Part shown: one piece after another, positions 37,935 to 47,551 of the stretch
How positions within the stretch are numbered: position 1 is the stretch's first letter
How the letters are laid out: each line of letters begins with the position of its first letter
Assembly: GCA_934229385.1 (NCBI GenBank)
Contig: CAKQDH010000005.1
Location: forward strand, 15,549-79,548
Reading direction: 5' to 3'
DNA from: an uncultured Oenococcus sp.
GTDB taxonomy: Bacteria; Bacillota; Bacilli; Lactobacillales; Lactobacillaceae
DNA: 64,000 nt
Translations under genes and position numbers: made by a program
The notes under the pieces: model-generated
What the model saw: the letters and a program-made list of their open reading frames with translations, nothing else
Told to the model about the DNA's origin: nothing
Databases searched by the model: none

Positions 37935-38972
37935 ATGGCAAATGATTTTAGGCAAAATCCTTTTCAAGGTAAAAGTATTATTGCTGAGAAAGATTTTACA
38001 AAAAAACAATTAGAATATTTAATTGATTTTTCTCTTCATTTAAAAACTTTAAAGAAAATGAATATTTTGCACCATTATTTAGAGGGAAGAAATATAGCTT
38101 TATTATTTGAAAAGCCCAGTACACGTACTCGTTCAGCTTTTGTCACTGCTAGTAACGATCTTGGGGCTCACGCTGAATACTTGGGGCAAGAGGATATTCA
38201 ATTGGGAAAGAAAGAAACTGTAAAAGATACGGCTAAGGTTTTAGGTTCAATGTTTGACGGAATTGAATTTCGTGGATTTAAACAAAAAACAGTTGAGACT
38301 CTTGCTAGAAATTCAGGGGTTCCTGTTTGGAATGGTTTAACTGAAATGTGGCACCCTACTCAAATGATTGCTGATTTTATGACCATAAAAGAAAATTTTG
38401 GTGCCCTTAATGATAGTTTAACGTTGGTTTATATGGGAGATGGGAGAAATAACGTTGCTAATTCTTTACTGGTTACAGGCGCTATTTTAGGAGTTAATGT
38501 TCATATAATAACGGCTAAATCTCTGTTTCCTGATAGTTTGGTACAAAACATAGCGAAAAAATTTGCTAGGAAATCTGGAGCTCGTTTAATTATTACAGAT
38601 AGTTTGAACGAGGGTTTAAAGGGAGCTAATATTATTTATACTGATGTTTGGGTTTCTATGGGAGAAAATAATTGGAAAGAAAAAATCAAACTATTAAAGC
38701 CATACCAAGTTACTATGAATATTATGGAAAAGGCAAATATTGCCAGCGACGGTAAATTAATATTTATGCACTGTTTGCCGAGCTTTCATAATTGTGATAC
38801 AAAAATTGGAATCTCAATTAAACAAAAATATGGTCTTAATGAAATGGAGGTTACTGATGCAGTATTTAATTCTAAATATGCCAGGCAATTTGAGGAAGCT
38901 GAAAATCGACAGCACTCGATTAAAGCTATGATGGCTATTACTTTAGGTAATTTATTTGTTCCTAGTTCTTAG
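37935..38972 (+). CDS. argF: Ornithine carbamoyltransferase
   Basis: The enzyme joins ornithine and carbamoyl phosphate to give citrulline. [12 protein letters not shown] (carbamoyl-phosphate site), [33 protein letters not shown] and [10 protein letters not shown] (ornithine site, Ser where Ala is usual) are visible. The sequence is of the E. coli ArgI / ArcB long type, but no arcA or arcC is nearby and the argGH context supports the biosynthetic role. ATG 37935 is preferred over 37920 because GAAAG lies ahead of it. It is 79 bp downstream of argH. Confidence 0.92.
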   Translation: MANDFRQNPFQGKSIIAEKDFTKKQLEYLIDFSLHLKTLKKMNILHHYLEGRNIALLFEKPSTRTRSAFVTASNDLGAHAEYLGQEDIQLGKKETVKDTAKVLGSMFDGIEFRGFKQKTVETLARNSGVPVWNGLTEMWHPTQMIADFMTIKENFGALNDSLTLVYMGDGRNNVANSLLVTGAILGVNVHIITAKSLFPDSLVQNIAKKFARKSGARLIITDSLNEGLKGANIIYTDVWVSMGENNWKEKIKLLKPYQVTMNIMEKANIASDGKLIFMHCLPSFHNCDTKIGISIKQKYGLNEMEVTDAVFNSKYARQFEEAENRQHSIKAMMAITLGNLFVPSS

Positions 38973-39147
38973 GTTTTGTTTAACCTGAAATAAATAAATT
39001 TATCGAATTTTTTATTTTTAATAAGCATTATAGAAATTTATTTATTAAATGTTTTAACTGTGAAATGGAATAATTTATTTGTAATAATAATAAATTGTAA
39101 TAAAAAGCTTATTTTTGGGTAAAATAATTTTTAAAATAAATTTAAAG

Positions 39148-40038
39148 TTAAAGGTTTAGTTTTTTTAAAAATTTTGGTTTTGGGCGTTGATAGGAAAATC
39201 CTTCTCCAATGACTTCATTAGCATCTGAAATAGTTACAAAAGCATGAGAATCAAATTTAGTAATGATATTGGTTAGTTCATGTATTTCACTTTTATCTGC
39301 TACTACATATAAAGTATTTCTTAATTTATGGGAATAAGCACCTTTACTACTAATAACGGTTGCGTCTCTACCTATTTGTTTAGTTATTTCTTGGGCAATT
39401 GATTGATATTTATCACTTATAATTAATACCACTTTAGCTGCATAAGATCCATTTATAATAAAATTAACTAGTTTAGAAAAAATATATGCATATAGTAGGG
39501 TATATGCCATATGGCGTACATCAACGTAAACTAAAGAAGCAAATAAGACACCCACGTCAATCCATAATAATGTTTTTCCCATAGGGATACCCTTTAAGCT
39601 TCCTAGGATTCTAGCAATGATGTCAGTTCCTCCAGTAGTTCCTCCAAAACGGTATAATAAACCACTACCAGTCCCTCCACATAAACCGGCTGCAATTGAA
39701 GCTAAAAATAAGTCGTGATGGATGTTAATATTAAAAGGAATTTTTTGCCAAACCCATAAAAAAAGAGAAAGCATAAAAATTCCATAAAATGTATAAATTA
39801 AACTTTGTTTGTCTAAGAAATAAAAACCAATTAATATAAGAGGAATATTTAGAAATATTGTGGAATAAGAAGGGTTTATTTGAAAAAGAGCTTTTAAAAT
39901 TAAAGAAATCCCATTCAATCCTCCATCAGCCAGATTATTATTGATGTTAAAGAAAACAATAGAAAATGCATATAAAAGGCATCCGAATCCAATCATAATT
40001 AAATCAATTATACTAATTGAACTTTTGTCTGTTTTCAA
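39148..40038 (-). CDS. YitT family membrane protein (DUF161/DUF2179)
   Basis: The N-terminal ~200 residues carry five to six membrane helices with the family's DGGLNGISLIL-like start (NNNLADGGLNGISLILKA) and GLCGGTGSGLLYRFGGTTGGTDIIARIL. The C-terminal ~80 residues (VVLIISDKYQSIAQEITKQI, RDATVISSKGAYS, FVTISDANEVIGEGFSY) form the cytoplasmic DUF2179 domain. The function of the family is not established. The start is TTG 40038, backed by GGAGG at 40048-40052. It is a lone gene. Confidence 0.9.
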   Translation of the reverse strand: MKTDKSSISIIDLIMIGFGCLLYAFSIVFFNINNNLADGGLNGISLILKALFQINPSYSTIFLNIPLILIGFYFLDKQSLIYTFYGIFMLSLFLWVWQKIPFNINIHHDLFLASIAAGLCGGTGSGLLYRFGGTTGGTDIIARILGSLKGIPMGKTLLWIDVGVLFASLVYVDVRHMAYTLLYAYIFSKLVNFIINGSYAAKVVLIISDKYQSIAQEITKQIGRDATVISSKGAYSHKLRNTLYVVADKSEIHELTNIITKFDSHAFVTISDANEVIGEGFSYQRPKPKFLKKLNL

Positions 40039-40210
40039 AATTTAAAACCTCCAAAGAATTGTTATATTTATAAAAAACGAAAAAAATTATTATAAGTATC
40101 ATCTAATAAATTTTAATTTATAAAAATTAGAATATTTTTAAAAAACAAAATTATTATAATCTTTTATAGAGTAATATTTTTAATAGCCTTTATAACAAGG
40201 GGGCCTAAAA

Positions 40211-40948
40211 ATGACAATAAAAGGATTTAAAGATATATATTTTAGAACCGTTAGCTATCGGGACCATTTTCAGAAGATTTTAAATTTGTTAAATCGTTTT
40301 ATCGACGAAAAAACTAAAAGATTAGATCAAGTGGCTTATTTTAAAGACCTTTATCGAATTGAATTTCCCAAATTAAGAGAATTTAAAAGTCAACTTATTA
40401 TAGATTCTCAAGAAAATAGATATCCTAATATGAGGTCTATATATAATAAGGGTTTTAAAGATTATAATAAATTCTTCAGCTTTTTATTTCCTCATGGGAA
40501 AAAAATTAACCATACTGATTATTTGGTAATAGAAAAAAGCCGTTTTAATAAATTGGTTAACAACCTTAATAATGATATTGAAGAATTAAAATTAGATACT
40601 GAAAAGCTAGCTTCTTTACCGCCTTCCACTAAAATAAAGAAAACAAATTTTTTTGGTATAAAAATTAAAAAAGAAATAAAATCGATTCGACAACTTTTGA
40701 ACCAAAAAAAGTTTAAACAAGAATTCTATATTCTTAGTTTAATTATCCATGATTTAAATAATCATCGGGGATCAGTAGCATTTCAAAGAAGATATGATAG
40801 CTTGCGTAGTACTGTTAATGATAAATTAAATTATTTTAATGTTTGTTTAAAAAAGGCTGTAATTTCAAAAAATAAACCAATTCAGGAAATTACGAATAAT
40901 CATAAAAAAATCCAAATAAGGTATAAACCAATTGATCAGATAGTTTAG
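40211..40948 (+). CDS. Hypothetical cytoplasmic protein
   Basis: The 245-residue protein is soluble, lysine-rich and mostly helical, with coiled-coil-like stretches around residues 117-135 (FNKLVNNLNNDIEELKLDTEK) and 155-175. There is no signal peptide, membrane segment or motif I recognise. AAGGGGG precedes the ATG, which supports a real gene. Size and helical content recall that of the unknown protein at 50740, but I see no sequence similarity. Confidence 0.7.
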   Translation: MTIKGFKDIYFRTVSYRDHFQKILNLLNRFIDEKTKRLDQVAYFKDLYRIEFPKLREFKSQLIIDSQENRYPNMRSIYNKGFKDYNKFFSFLFPHGKKINHTDYLVIEKSRFNKLVNNLNNDIEELKLDTEKLASLPPSTKIKKTNFFGIKIKKEIKSIRQLLNQKKFKQEFYILSLIIHDLNNHRGSVAFQRRYDSLRSTVNDKLNYFNVCLKKAVISKNKPIQEITNNHKKIQIRYKPIDQIV

Positions 40949-41074
40949 TATTTTTAAATTGTCCTTTATTTTTATTATTAATATCTTCTACTATTAATAA
41001 TTGAATAATTTAATAAAATATAATCTTGAAATATGATAAAAAATTTTATTAAAAATATATTTTGTGTTTTGGTT

Positions 41075-41998
41075 TTAACGGTTATTTTTTGTATCTAGGT
41101 AATTTTTTAACATCTTAAGATATTCTTTAGGACGCCAATCAACTATCCCAGTTTTTTCGTTAGGTATATAAAATTTTCTTTGTGCTAAAGAAAGATTAAT
41201 TGTCGATGTATAAATATTTGCTTCTTTAGCATCTTTATCAGTGAATTTTTTTCCACTATAATAATAAGGCTCAAATTCTTTGTTAGTTCCTAGCCAATGA
41301 CTAGGGCCCATTATGCTACTACCACCTAAAAACTGATTATATAGATCTAGTCCTCCTAAGTTAGCCGTAGCAATATAAATATCATCTTGAAAAACTCCTG
41401 CTTCTAAAGTCGTTTTCCCCATGTAAGATTTACCTGGAAGATCTGGAAGAGCTGTACTGTTAACGTTTAAGCGGCACCCCATCGCAGTATAATATCTCCT
41501 TAGTTCAGGAAAACGGTAATTATCATAACAAATGGAGTATCCAATTGGTCCCCACGGAGTATTTAAAATAAAGGGTTTAGACCCTCTTTTTGCCCAATTA
41601 GGTTCTGGATTTGGTAAATGCATTTTTCTATAAGATCCTTCTAATCCCTTTGGAGAAAAGATAGCTAAGGAATTATAAACTATATCATCTTTATAGGGAT
41701 CTTTTTCTGGCATACCGATAGCAACGTAAACACCATACTGAATGGCTTTTTTTTCAATTACTTGGGTTGAAGGACCAGGTATTTTTTCTGCTAATTTATA
41801 TTGCATTTTTTCTTTTAAAAGTTTATTGGTTTCATCATCATATCCAGTTAAAGACATTTCTGGAAAAACAATAAACTGGCTACCTTTTTTAGCACAACTG
41901 TCTATATATTCTAAAATGTTATTAAGGTTAGTCTTTTTATCTCCCCATTGGGAGTTAAAAGTAATTACTGATAAAGTTAAAATATTTTTTTGTTTCAT
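41075..41998 (-). CDS. Carbon-nitrogen hydrolase (nitrilase superfamily)
   Basis: The catalytic Glu-Lys-Cys set is present: Glu in FIVFPEMSLTGYD, Lys in GSYRKMHLPNPE, and Cys in GYSICYDNYRFPELRR. Length 307 fits amidase-type members, which hydrolyse amides or carbamoyl groups in the cytoplasm. The N-terminus LTLSVITFNSQWGDKKTNL is the usual first strand. The exact substrate is unknown. No catabolic partner genes adjoin it. The gene is convergent to the hypothetical gene at 40211 and divergent from cysK. Confidence 0.88.
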   Translation of the reverse strand: MKQKNILTLSVITFNSQWGDKKTNLNNILEYIDSCAKKGSQFIVFPEMSLTGYDDETNKLLKEKMQYKLAEKIPGPSTQVIEKKAIQYGVYVAIGMPEKDPYKDDIVYNSLAIFSPKGLEGSYRKMHLPNPEPNWAKRGSKPFILNTPWGPIGYSICYDNYRFPELRRYYTAMGCRLNVNSTALPDLPGKSYMGKTTLEAGVFQDDIYIATANLGGLDLYNQFLGGSSIMGPSHWLGTNKEFEPYYYSGKKFTDKDAKEANIYTSTINLSLAQRKFYIPNEKTGIVDWRPKEYLKMLKNYLDTKNNR

Positions 41999-42208
41999 AA
42001 TGGCAACTTAGAAAATTTTATTTTTAGCATATTTGATTAATTATTATTTAATCATAAATTATATTTTTATTTATTTTAAACTAAAACTAAAAAATAATTT
42101 TATTATTACTTTAAAATATGCCGGCAAATTTTGTTAATAAGCTCTAATTTCACAATTTACTAAGTAATATGGTAAATTAAAATTGAGAAGGGAAAGGAGA
42201 TAAAAGTA

Positions 42209-43135
42209 ATGGTAAAAGCAGCTAATTCAATTGTAGATTTAATTGGGAATACCCCGTTAGTTAAATTAAACCGAGTGGTGCCAAAAGGGGCTGCTGATGT
42301 TTATGCTAAATTAGAATTTTTTAACCCAGGCGGTTCAGTTAAAGATCGGATTGGATTATCAATGATTGAAGCAGCTGAACATTCAGGTGACTTAAAACCA
42401 GGAGGTACAATTGTTGAACCTACTTCTGGTAATACAGGAATCGGGTTGGCCCTAGTTGCTGCCGCTAAAGGTTATTCTTTGGTAATTACAATGCCAGAAA
42501 CAATGAGTGTTGAACGACGAAAACTTATTAGAGGATATGGCGCAAAATTGGATTTAACTCCTGGTAATAAAGGAATGTCTGGGGCAATTGCTAAAGCTAA
42601 ACAGCTATCAAAAGATAAGGGATGGTTTTTACCTATGCAATTTGATAATCCCGCTAATCCTCAAATTCATCAAAAAGCAACAGGGAAAGAAATTATTGAA
42701 GCTTTCAATGGTAAAACTCCAGACGCCTTTGTTGCTGGTGTTGGAACTGGCGGAACCTTAACAGGAGTCGGGAAAGCTTTGCGTGAAGTTAACCCTAAGG
42801 TTAAAGTTTATGCTTTAGAAGCCGCTGAATCACCAACTTTAAAAGAAGGTCATGGTGGTAGCCATAAAATTCAGGGAATTAGTGCTGGCTTTGTTCCCAA
42901 AGTTTTAGATACTAATTTATATGATGATATTGTAGAAATCACTAGTGCTGAAGCTATAAAGTCAGCTCAACAAGTAAGCCAAGAAGAAGGCTTTTTACCA
43001 GGTATATCTGGTGGTGCAAATATTTTGGGTGCCTTAAGAATTGCTCAAGATTTGGGAGCTGGTAAAAAAGTTGTAACAATAGTTCCCGATAATGGGGAAC
43101 GCTATCTTTCTACTCCTTTATTCAATTTTAATTAA
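42209..43135 (+). CDS. cysK: Cysteine synthase A (O-acetylserine sulfhydrylase)
   Basis: This PLP enzyme makes cysteine from O-acetylserine and sulfide. It begins with SIVDLIGNTPLVKLNRVV, has the PLP lysine in NPGGSVKDRIGLSM, the substrate loop PTSGNTGIGLAL, GVGTGGTLTGVGK and GISGGANILGAL. Length 308 is standard. AAAGGAG precedes the ATG. Its base composition is visibly less AT-rich than its neighbours', consistent with a highly expressed gene. A long-stem terminator follows. Confidence 0.95.
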   Translation: MVKAANSIVDLIGNTPLVKLNRVVPKGAADVYAKLEFFNPGGSVKDRIGLSMIEAAEHSGDLKPGGTIVEPTSGNTGIGLALVAAAKGYSLVITMPETMSVERRKLIRGYGAKLDLTPGNKGMSGAIAKAKQLSKDKGWFLPMQFDNPANPQIHQKATGKEIIEAFNGKTPDAFVAGVGTGGTLTGVGKALREVNPKVKVYALEAAESPTLKEGHGGSHKIQGISAGFVPKVLDTNLYDDIVEITSAEAIKSAQQVSQEEGFLPGISGGANILGALRIAQDLGAGKKVVTIVPDNGERYLSTPLFNFN

Positions 43136-43169
43136 GATTCAAAGAGTAGTCCTTAAATTTAAAATGAAG

Positions 43170-43227
43170 ACAATAGTTTTAAAAGATAAATGTTTATTAA
43201 AAAGATTTTTAAATCTATTGTTTTTTT
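43170..43227 (+). terminator. Terminator after cysK
   Basis: ACAATAG (43170-43176) and CTATTGT (43215-43221) pair, extended inward by TTTTAAAA with TTTTTAAA, and end in a run of seven T. The loop is long. Confidence 0.65.
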
Positions 43228-43319
43228 ATATGATTTTTTCTATGGGTTTACTTAAACATTGATTTTCCAATAAATTTTTCGTTTTTCTAAATTTAAATAT
43301 ACTATTAGTTTATTTAAAT

Positions 43320-43928
43320 TTATTTTTTGTTTGTTTTAGCAAAATTAAAAGAAAAATGATAAATTCCTTTTGATATTTTTAAGTTTTTAGTCTTAATTTT
43401 ATTAAAATTATTTTTTGGTAGTAATTGGTTTAAATTAATTAAAATTAAAGAATGTGTAGGTTTGAGAACTATTTTTTTAGAAAGTTCATATTTATTTTTT
43501 ATATAATACATAGCTAAATTTTGTGGAATTTTTAGATTACCGATTTTTAAAGTTTTTAATTTTAATTGTAGATTCCCTTGTTTGTTTATTTTTGGATTAG
43601 CAAGAGCAGTGAGAGTAATTTTTTTATTTAAAATTTTTTGAGTAATTTTAAAATTAGTAGTTTTTCCTGCTGAGAGATTATATTTAATATCTTTTCCTTT
43701 AGTATTTTCGTTTAAATAATAGTTTAATATATAATCTAATTGTCTTTTATTTAACGATACATTAATTTTAGTAAGTTTTTTATAAAAATTAGCGTTAATC
43801 ATTGTGTTGTTATCACTTTTTGATTGTGGGGATGTGATTTTAACCCAAATCAATGTAGCTAATAGAAATTCGCTAATTATTAGAACAAAAAAAAGCCATT
43901 TCCAAATGTTTATTCTTCTTTTTTGCAT
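43320..43928 (-). CDS. YpmS family protein (DUF2140), membrane-anchored
   Basis: The 202-residue protein has an N-terminal basic stretch and one membrane helix (about residues 9-28, IWKWLFFVLIISEFLLATLI). An extracellular domain follows with VSLNKRQLDYILNYYLN and ILINLNQLLP near the C-terminus. This matches the YpmS/DUF2140 family of Firmicutes, whose function is unknown. It is single in this setting. Confidence 0.82.
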   Translation of the reverse strand: MQKRRINIWKWLFFVLIISEFLLATLIWVKITSPQSKSDNNTMINANFYKKLTKINVSLNKRQLDYILNYYLNENTKGKDIKYNLSAGKTTNFKITQKILNKKITLTALANPKINKQGNLQLKLKTLKIGNLKIPQNLAMYYIKNKYELSKKIVLKPTHSLILINLNQLLPKNNFNKIKTKNLKISKGIYHFSFNFAKTNKK

Positions 43929-44107
43929 AATTTAATTCCTTAGTTGATTTTGGTTTTATAAGTTTATTGGATATTTAAATATAGTGGTTAATTAAAAAAA
44001 TTTGATAAAAAAATAGTCGATAAGTTTTTGTTTAATATCTAAATATGATTTTTTTAATTAGATTATATATTCATTATTTGTTTGGACATTAAAATTTTAG
44101 AATACGA

Positions 44108-44142
44108 TATAATAATTTACTAAAATATTTAGTTATTTTAGT
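44108..44142 (+). promoter_or_regulatory. Promoter -10 with perfect palindrome, upstream of pyruvate oxidase
   Basis: TATAAT (44108-44113) is followed at once by ACTAAAATA (44119-44127), six bases, and TATTTTAGT (44134-44142), a perfect 9-bp inverted repeat covering the expected transcription start. That position suits a repressor operator. The -35 is poorly matched. The remaining 170 bp to the gene hold nothing recognised. Confidence 0.55.
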
Positions 44143-44315
44143 GAAAGTTTTTTTATAATCTAAAAATGGATTATTATTTAATATAGCAAGTTAAAAATTA
44201 ATTTATATGAAAATAGACCTAGCTATAAAATATTTGTTTAGATTTTTAATTTAATTGTATAGAATATAAAGTAATTAATTATATATAGTTTTTTATTTTG
44301 AAAGGAAGATTATTT

Positions 44316-46055
44316 ATGAGTGGAAGAGCATCTGATCAACTAGTTGACGTTTTAATTAATTGGGATGTGAAACATGTTTATGGTTTGCCAGGTGATTCTA
44401 TCGATACTACAGTAGATGCCTTAAGAGAACGCCAAAATAAAATTGGTTTTGTTCAGGTTCGCCATGAAGAAGTAGGGGCCTTGACTGCTGCTGCAGAAGC
44501 TAAATTAACGGGAAAACTTGGAGTTTGTCTTTCAATTGGCGGCCCAGGGGCCATTCACCTATTGAATGGTTTATATGATGCTAAAATGGATCATGTACCA
44601 GTATTAGCGCTTGTTGGCCAAGTAGAATCTCAATTTTTAAATGAAGGATTTTTTCAAGAGGTTAACACACCACAACTTTTTTCAGATGTAGCTGTTTACA
44701 ATAGACTAATCTCCTCTTCGGATAATCTGGCAGAAGTAACAGATGAAGCCATACGAACCGCTTATCAAAAAAAAGGAGTAGCTGTACTTACTATACCGGA
44801 TGATTTACCAGAACAGAAAGCAAAAAAATCTTATGTAAGTTCTGCGCATAAATTTAAAATTACTACCCCAAAAGTAGATTCTAAAAGTCTAAATGAAGCT
44901 TCTTATTTGCTTAAGAATGCAACTAAACCTTTAGCTTTAATAGGAACAGGTGCTAAAAATGCGGGTCCAGAAGTAACTTCTTTTTTAGAAACTAATCATA
45001 TTCCATTTATTTCTTCTTTACCAGGAAAAGGCATCATTGGCGATGATCATCCTGCTTCTTTAGGAAATGTGGGGAAATTGGGTACTAAACCTGCTTATAA
45101 AGCTATGAAGAGTACCGACCTTCTTATCATGTTAGGAACCAATTACCCTTATACTGCTTATTTACCAAAACCTGGAAATGCTAAAAGTATTCAAGTTAAT
45201 ATTAATCCAGCTGATATTGGTAAGCGTTATCCAGCTGATGTTGGTCTCGTAGCTTCAGTTAAAGATGTAATGAAAGCTTTATCCAATCCGAAAAATTCAA
45301 GTATACGAGATGATGATCAATTTTTAAAGTCTTGTCAAGCTGACATGAATAAATGGAATCATTGGATGGATAGTAAACGAAATGCAAATAAAACTCCAAT
45401 TGCCCCTGAAGCTTTATTTAATTATGTAAGTAAGACAGCTCCTAAAAACTTAATTTATTCTGTAGATGTTGGTACTGCGACTTCCTGGAGTGCTCGATTT
45501 TTAAATGTTAAACCTACTCAAAAGCATGTGATCTCTTCTTATTTAGGTACAATGGGCTGTGCACTTCCAGGATCTATTGCAGCAAAATTAGCTTATCCAG
45601 ATCGGCCGACTGTAGCTTTAGAAGGTGACGGAGCCTTTGCAATGGTGATGCAAGATTTCCTTACAGAGGTTAAATATAGGTTACCGATAATTAACGTTGT
45701 GTTAAATAATTCTAAATTAGCTTTTATTGAATATGAACAGCAGGCTGCTGGTCAGCTAAATTATCAAATTAATTTACAAGATACAGACTGGGCTGAATTT
45801 GCTAAATCTGCCGGTGGTATCGGGGTTACAGTTAAAAGTAATACAGAATTTCAGAAAGCACTTGATGACGCTTATAAAATAAAGGATCGGCCAATTTTAA
45901 TTAATGCTTATGTTGGTGATGCTGCGCCTCTTCCTGGAAAAATTGTTCATGATGAAGCAAAGGGTTATATGAAATTTGGAGAACAATATCTTAAGACTCG
46001 ACACAGAATTCCAAAGTTGCCTCCGATCAAAGATATCATAAGACAATTTTTTTAA
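44316..46055 (+). CDS. Pyruvate oxidase
   Basis: This thiamine-diphosphate and FAD enzyme converts pyruvate, phosphate and O2 to acetyl phosphate, CO2 and H2O2 (the SpxB/PoxB type of lactic acid bacteria). Visible are HVYGLPGDSIDTTVDAL, VRHEEVGALTAAAEAKLTGK with the TPP-activating Glu, GGPGAIHLLNGLYDAK, the central FAD-binding domain and the TPP motif EGDGAFAMVMQDF ... VVLNNSKLAFI. Length 579 fits. The start 44316 is preceded by AAAGGAAG; an in-frame TTG at 44298 overlaps that site. It is monocistronic. Confidence 0.92.
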   Translation: MSGRASDQLVDVLINWDVKHVYGLPGDSIDTTVDALRERQNKIGFVQVRHEEVGALTAAAEAKLTGKLGVCLSIGGPGAIHLLNGLYDAKMDHVPVLALVGQVESQFLNEGFFQEVNTPQLFSDVAVYNRLISSSDNLAEVTDEAIRTAYQKKGVAVLTIPDDLPEQKAKKSYVSSAHKFKITTPKVDSKSLNEASYLLKNATKPLALIGTGAKNAGPEVTSFLETNHIPFISSLPGKGIIGDDHPASLGNVGKLGTKPAYKAMKSTDLLIMLGTNYPYTAYLPKPGNAKSIQVNINPADIGKRYPADVGLVASVKDVMKALSNPKNSSIRDDDQFLKSCQADMNKWNHWMDSKRNANKTPIAPEALFNYVSKTAPKNLIYSVDVGTATSWSARFLNVKPTQKHVISSYLGTMGCALPGSIAAKLAYPDRPTVALEGDGAFAMVMQDFLTEVKYRLPIINVVLNNSKLAFIEYEQQAAGQLNYQINLQDTDWAEFAKSAGGIGVTVKSNTEFQKALDDAYKIKDRPILINAYVGDAAPLPGKIVHDEAKGYMKFGEQYLKTRHRIPKLPPIKDIIRQFF

Positions 46056-46174
46056 TTTTTTCTAAAGATTAATACTTTTATTTGGAATTGTTTTGGATAA
46101 TTTTTTATTAAAAAAATTATTTAGATTAATTTAAAAATTAAAATTAAAGGTCAATTTTATTTGTTGAAGAAAAC

Positions 46175-46264
46175 AAAAACTCTTATCTATAGTTATTAGA
46201 TATAATTTCATGGGGCTTAGGTTCCTAAATTAAGAAATTTTTAGATTAAAAGATAAGGGTTTTT
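46175..46264 (+). terminator. Long-stem hairpin after pyruvate oxidase (terminator or structured RNA)
   Basis: AAAACTCTTATCT and AGATAAGGGTTTT pair over about 14 bp around 62 nt, which include a second hairpin TTAGG/CCTAA and an internal TATAAT (46201). It ends in a T-rich tail. It may simply terminate the pyruvate oxidase transcript, but the nested structure is more than a terminator needs. Confidence 0.45.
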
Positions 46265-46384
46265 ATTATTTTGTATATTTTTCTATTAGGATTTTTAAAA
46301 ATAGAATTAATTTTAATTAAACGATTTAATTATGAATTTTTGGTATTAATTGTTTTTGGTTTCTGTAGAATATTAAATAAAAAC

Positions 46385-46819
46385 ATGTGGTTAATAAAAA
46401 CATTTTCTCAATTAACAACTAAAGAATTATTAGGATTTTTAAGATTAAGAAATGCTGTTTTTATTGTTGAACAAAAAAGTATTTACCAAGATATTGATTA
46501 TTATGATTTGAAATCTATTCATATTTTTAGAAAAACCAATGGGAAAATCATTGCTTATGCCAGAATTTATAAAGTTGGAAATTACGTTACATTTGGGCGT
46601 TTAGTAGTAGCTAAATATTATCGTGAAGAGGGCCTTGGTAGGAAACTTTTAAATAAAGTAATGAAAATTATTAAAAAGAAATTTCCGGGTTTTAAAATAA
46701 AAATAGAAGCTCAATTTTATATTCAAAATTTATATAAGCAGTTTGGTTTTCAAGTATCTGGTAGAAAATTTATTTTAGATTCAATTTTTCATATTAATAT
46801 GGTCCATAATCCTTTATAA
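46385..46819 (+). CDS. GNAT-family acetyltransferase, ElaA type
   Basis: The product resembles ElaA: it starts near MWLIKTFSQLTTKELLGFLRLRN, continues with VFIVEQKSIYQDIDYYD, and has GRLVVAKYYREEGLGRKLL, in which REEGLG is the acetyl-CoA pyrophosphate loop. It ends with a C-terminal YKQFGFQVSG. I choose ATG 46385 (144 residues) because it matches the family length; the frame is open upstream to 46271 but the extra residues are not family-like. No clear ribosome-binding site is seen. Substrate unknown. Confidence 0.82.
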   Translation: MWLIKTFSQLTTKELLGFLRLRNAVFIVEQKSIYQDIDYYDLKSIHIFRKTNGKIIAYARIYKVGNYVTFGRLVVAKYYREEGLGRKLLNKVMKIIKKKFPGFKIKIEAQFYIQNLYKQFGFQVSGRKFILDSIFHINMVHNPL

Positions 46820-46881
46820 AAGTAAATTTTTTAATTAAAAATATATTAATTAATCTAAAAAATAGAAGGATTGGTAATTTA

Positions 46882-47511
46882 GTGTATAAAAAATATGTTG
46901 CAATGGGTGATAGTATTACTGATAAGGAAAACTTTTTGCCTGAAATAAAAAGATATTATGAATGGCTTTCAGAGTGGTTAAAGCCAAAAGAACTGGAAGT
47001 TTTAGGGGTTTCTGGATCTACAATTTCTGATAATACTGCATGTATGATCGACAGAATTAATTTAGTACCTAAGGACTGTGATTTATTAACTATTTATGGA
47101 GGAATAAATGATTTTGGGCTTAATGTTCCTTTAGGCTATTTAGGTGATAAAAATAAAAAAACTTTTTTTGGTAGCTTATATCAATTATTTTATAAAGTCA
47201 TGTCTTTATTACCAAAAACTCAGATATATTTTATTTCTCATGTACATATTGGTAATGAATTTTTTCCTGAAAAAAATTCTTTCGGATTTGAACAGAATAT
47301 TTATGAAAAAGCTATTCATCAAATGACAAATTTTTTCAGTATACCTCATATTAGTTTATATTGTTTGTCAGGGATTAATTTCTTTATACCTGAAATGGCA
47401 AATTTATATAGTTTGGACACTTTACATCCTAATTCGTTAGGTAATCTTAAAATTGCACAGACAATTTATAATTTTATCCGTAATAATAATTTTAAAAATT
47501 TTTTTAAATAA
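46882..47511 (+). CDS. SGNH/GDSL-family hydrolase
   Basis: The 209-residue protein has block I YVAMGDSITD with the nucleophilic Ser, block II glycine (VLGVSGSTIS), block III YGGINDFG with the oxyanion Asn, and block V DTLHPN with catalytic Asp and His. Members are esterases or lipases; no signal peptide is present so it is likely cytoplasmic. The start is a GTG preceded by AGAAGG. Substrate unknown. Confidence 0.85.
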   Translation: MYKKYVAMGDSITDKENFLPEIKRYYEWLSEWLKPKELEVLGVSGSTISDNTACMIDRINLVPKDCDLLTIYGGINDFGLNVPLGYLGDKNKKTFFGSLYQLFYKVMSLLPKTQIYFISHVHIGNEFFPEKNSFGFEQNIYEKAIHQMTNFFSIPHISLYCLSGINFFIPEMANLYSLDTLHPNSLGNLKIAQTIYNFIRNNNFKNFFK

Positions 47512-47551
47512 GTTTTAGTTAATTAATTTAGGAGGAAAATTTTAATAAACA

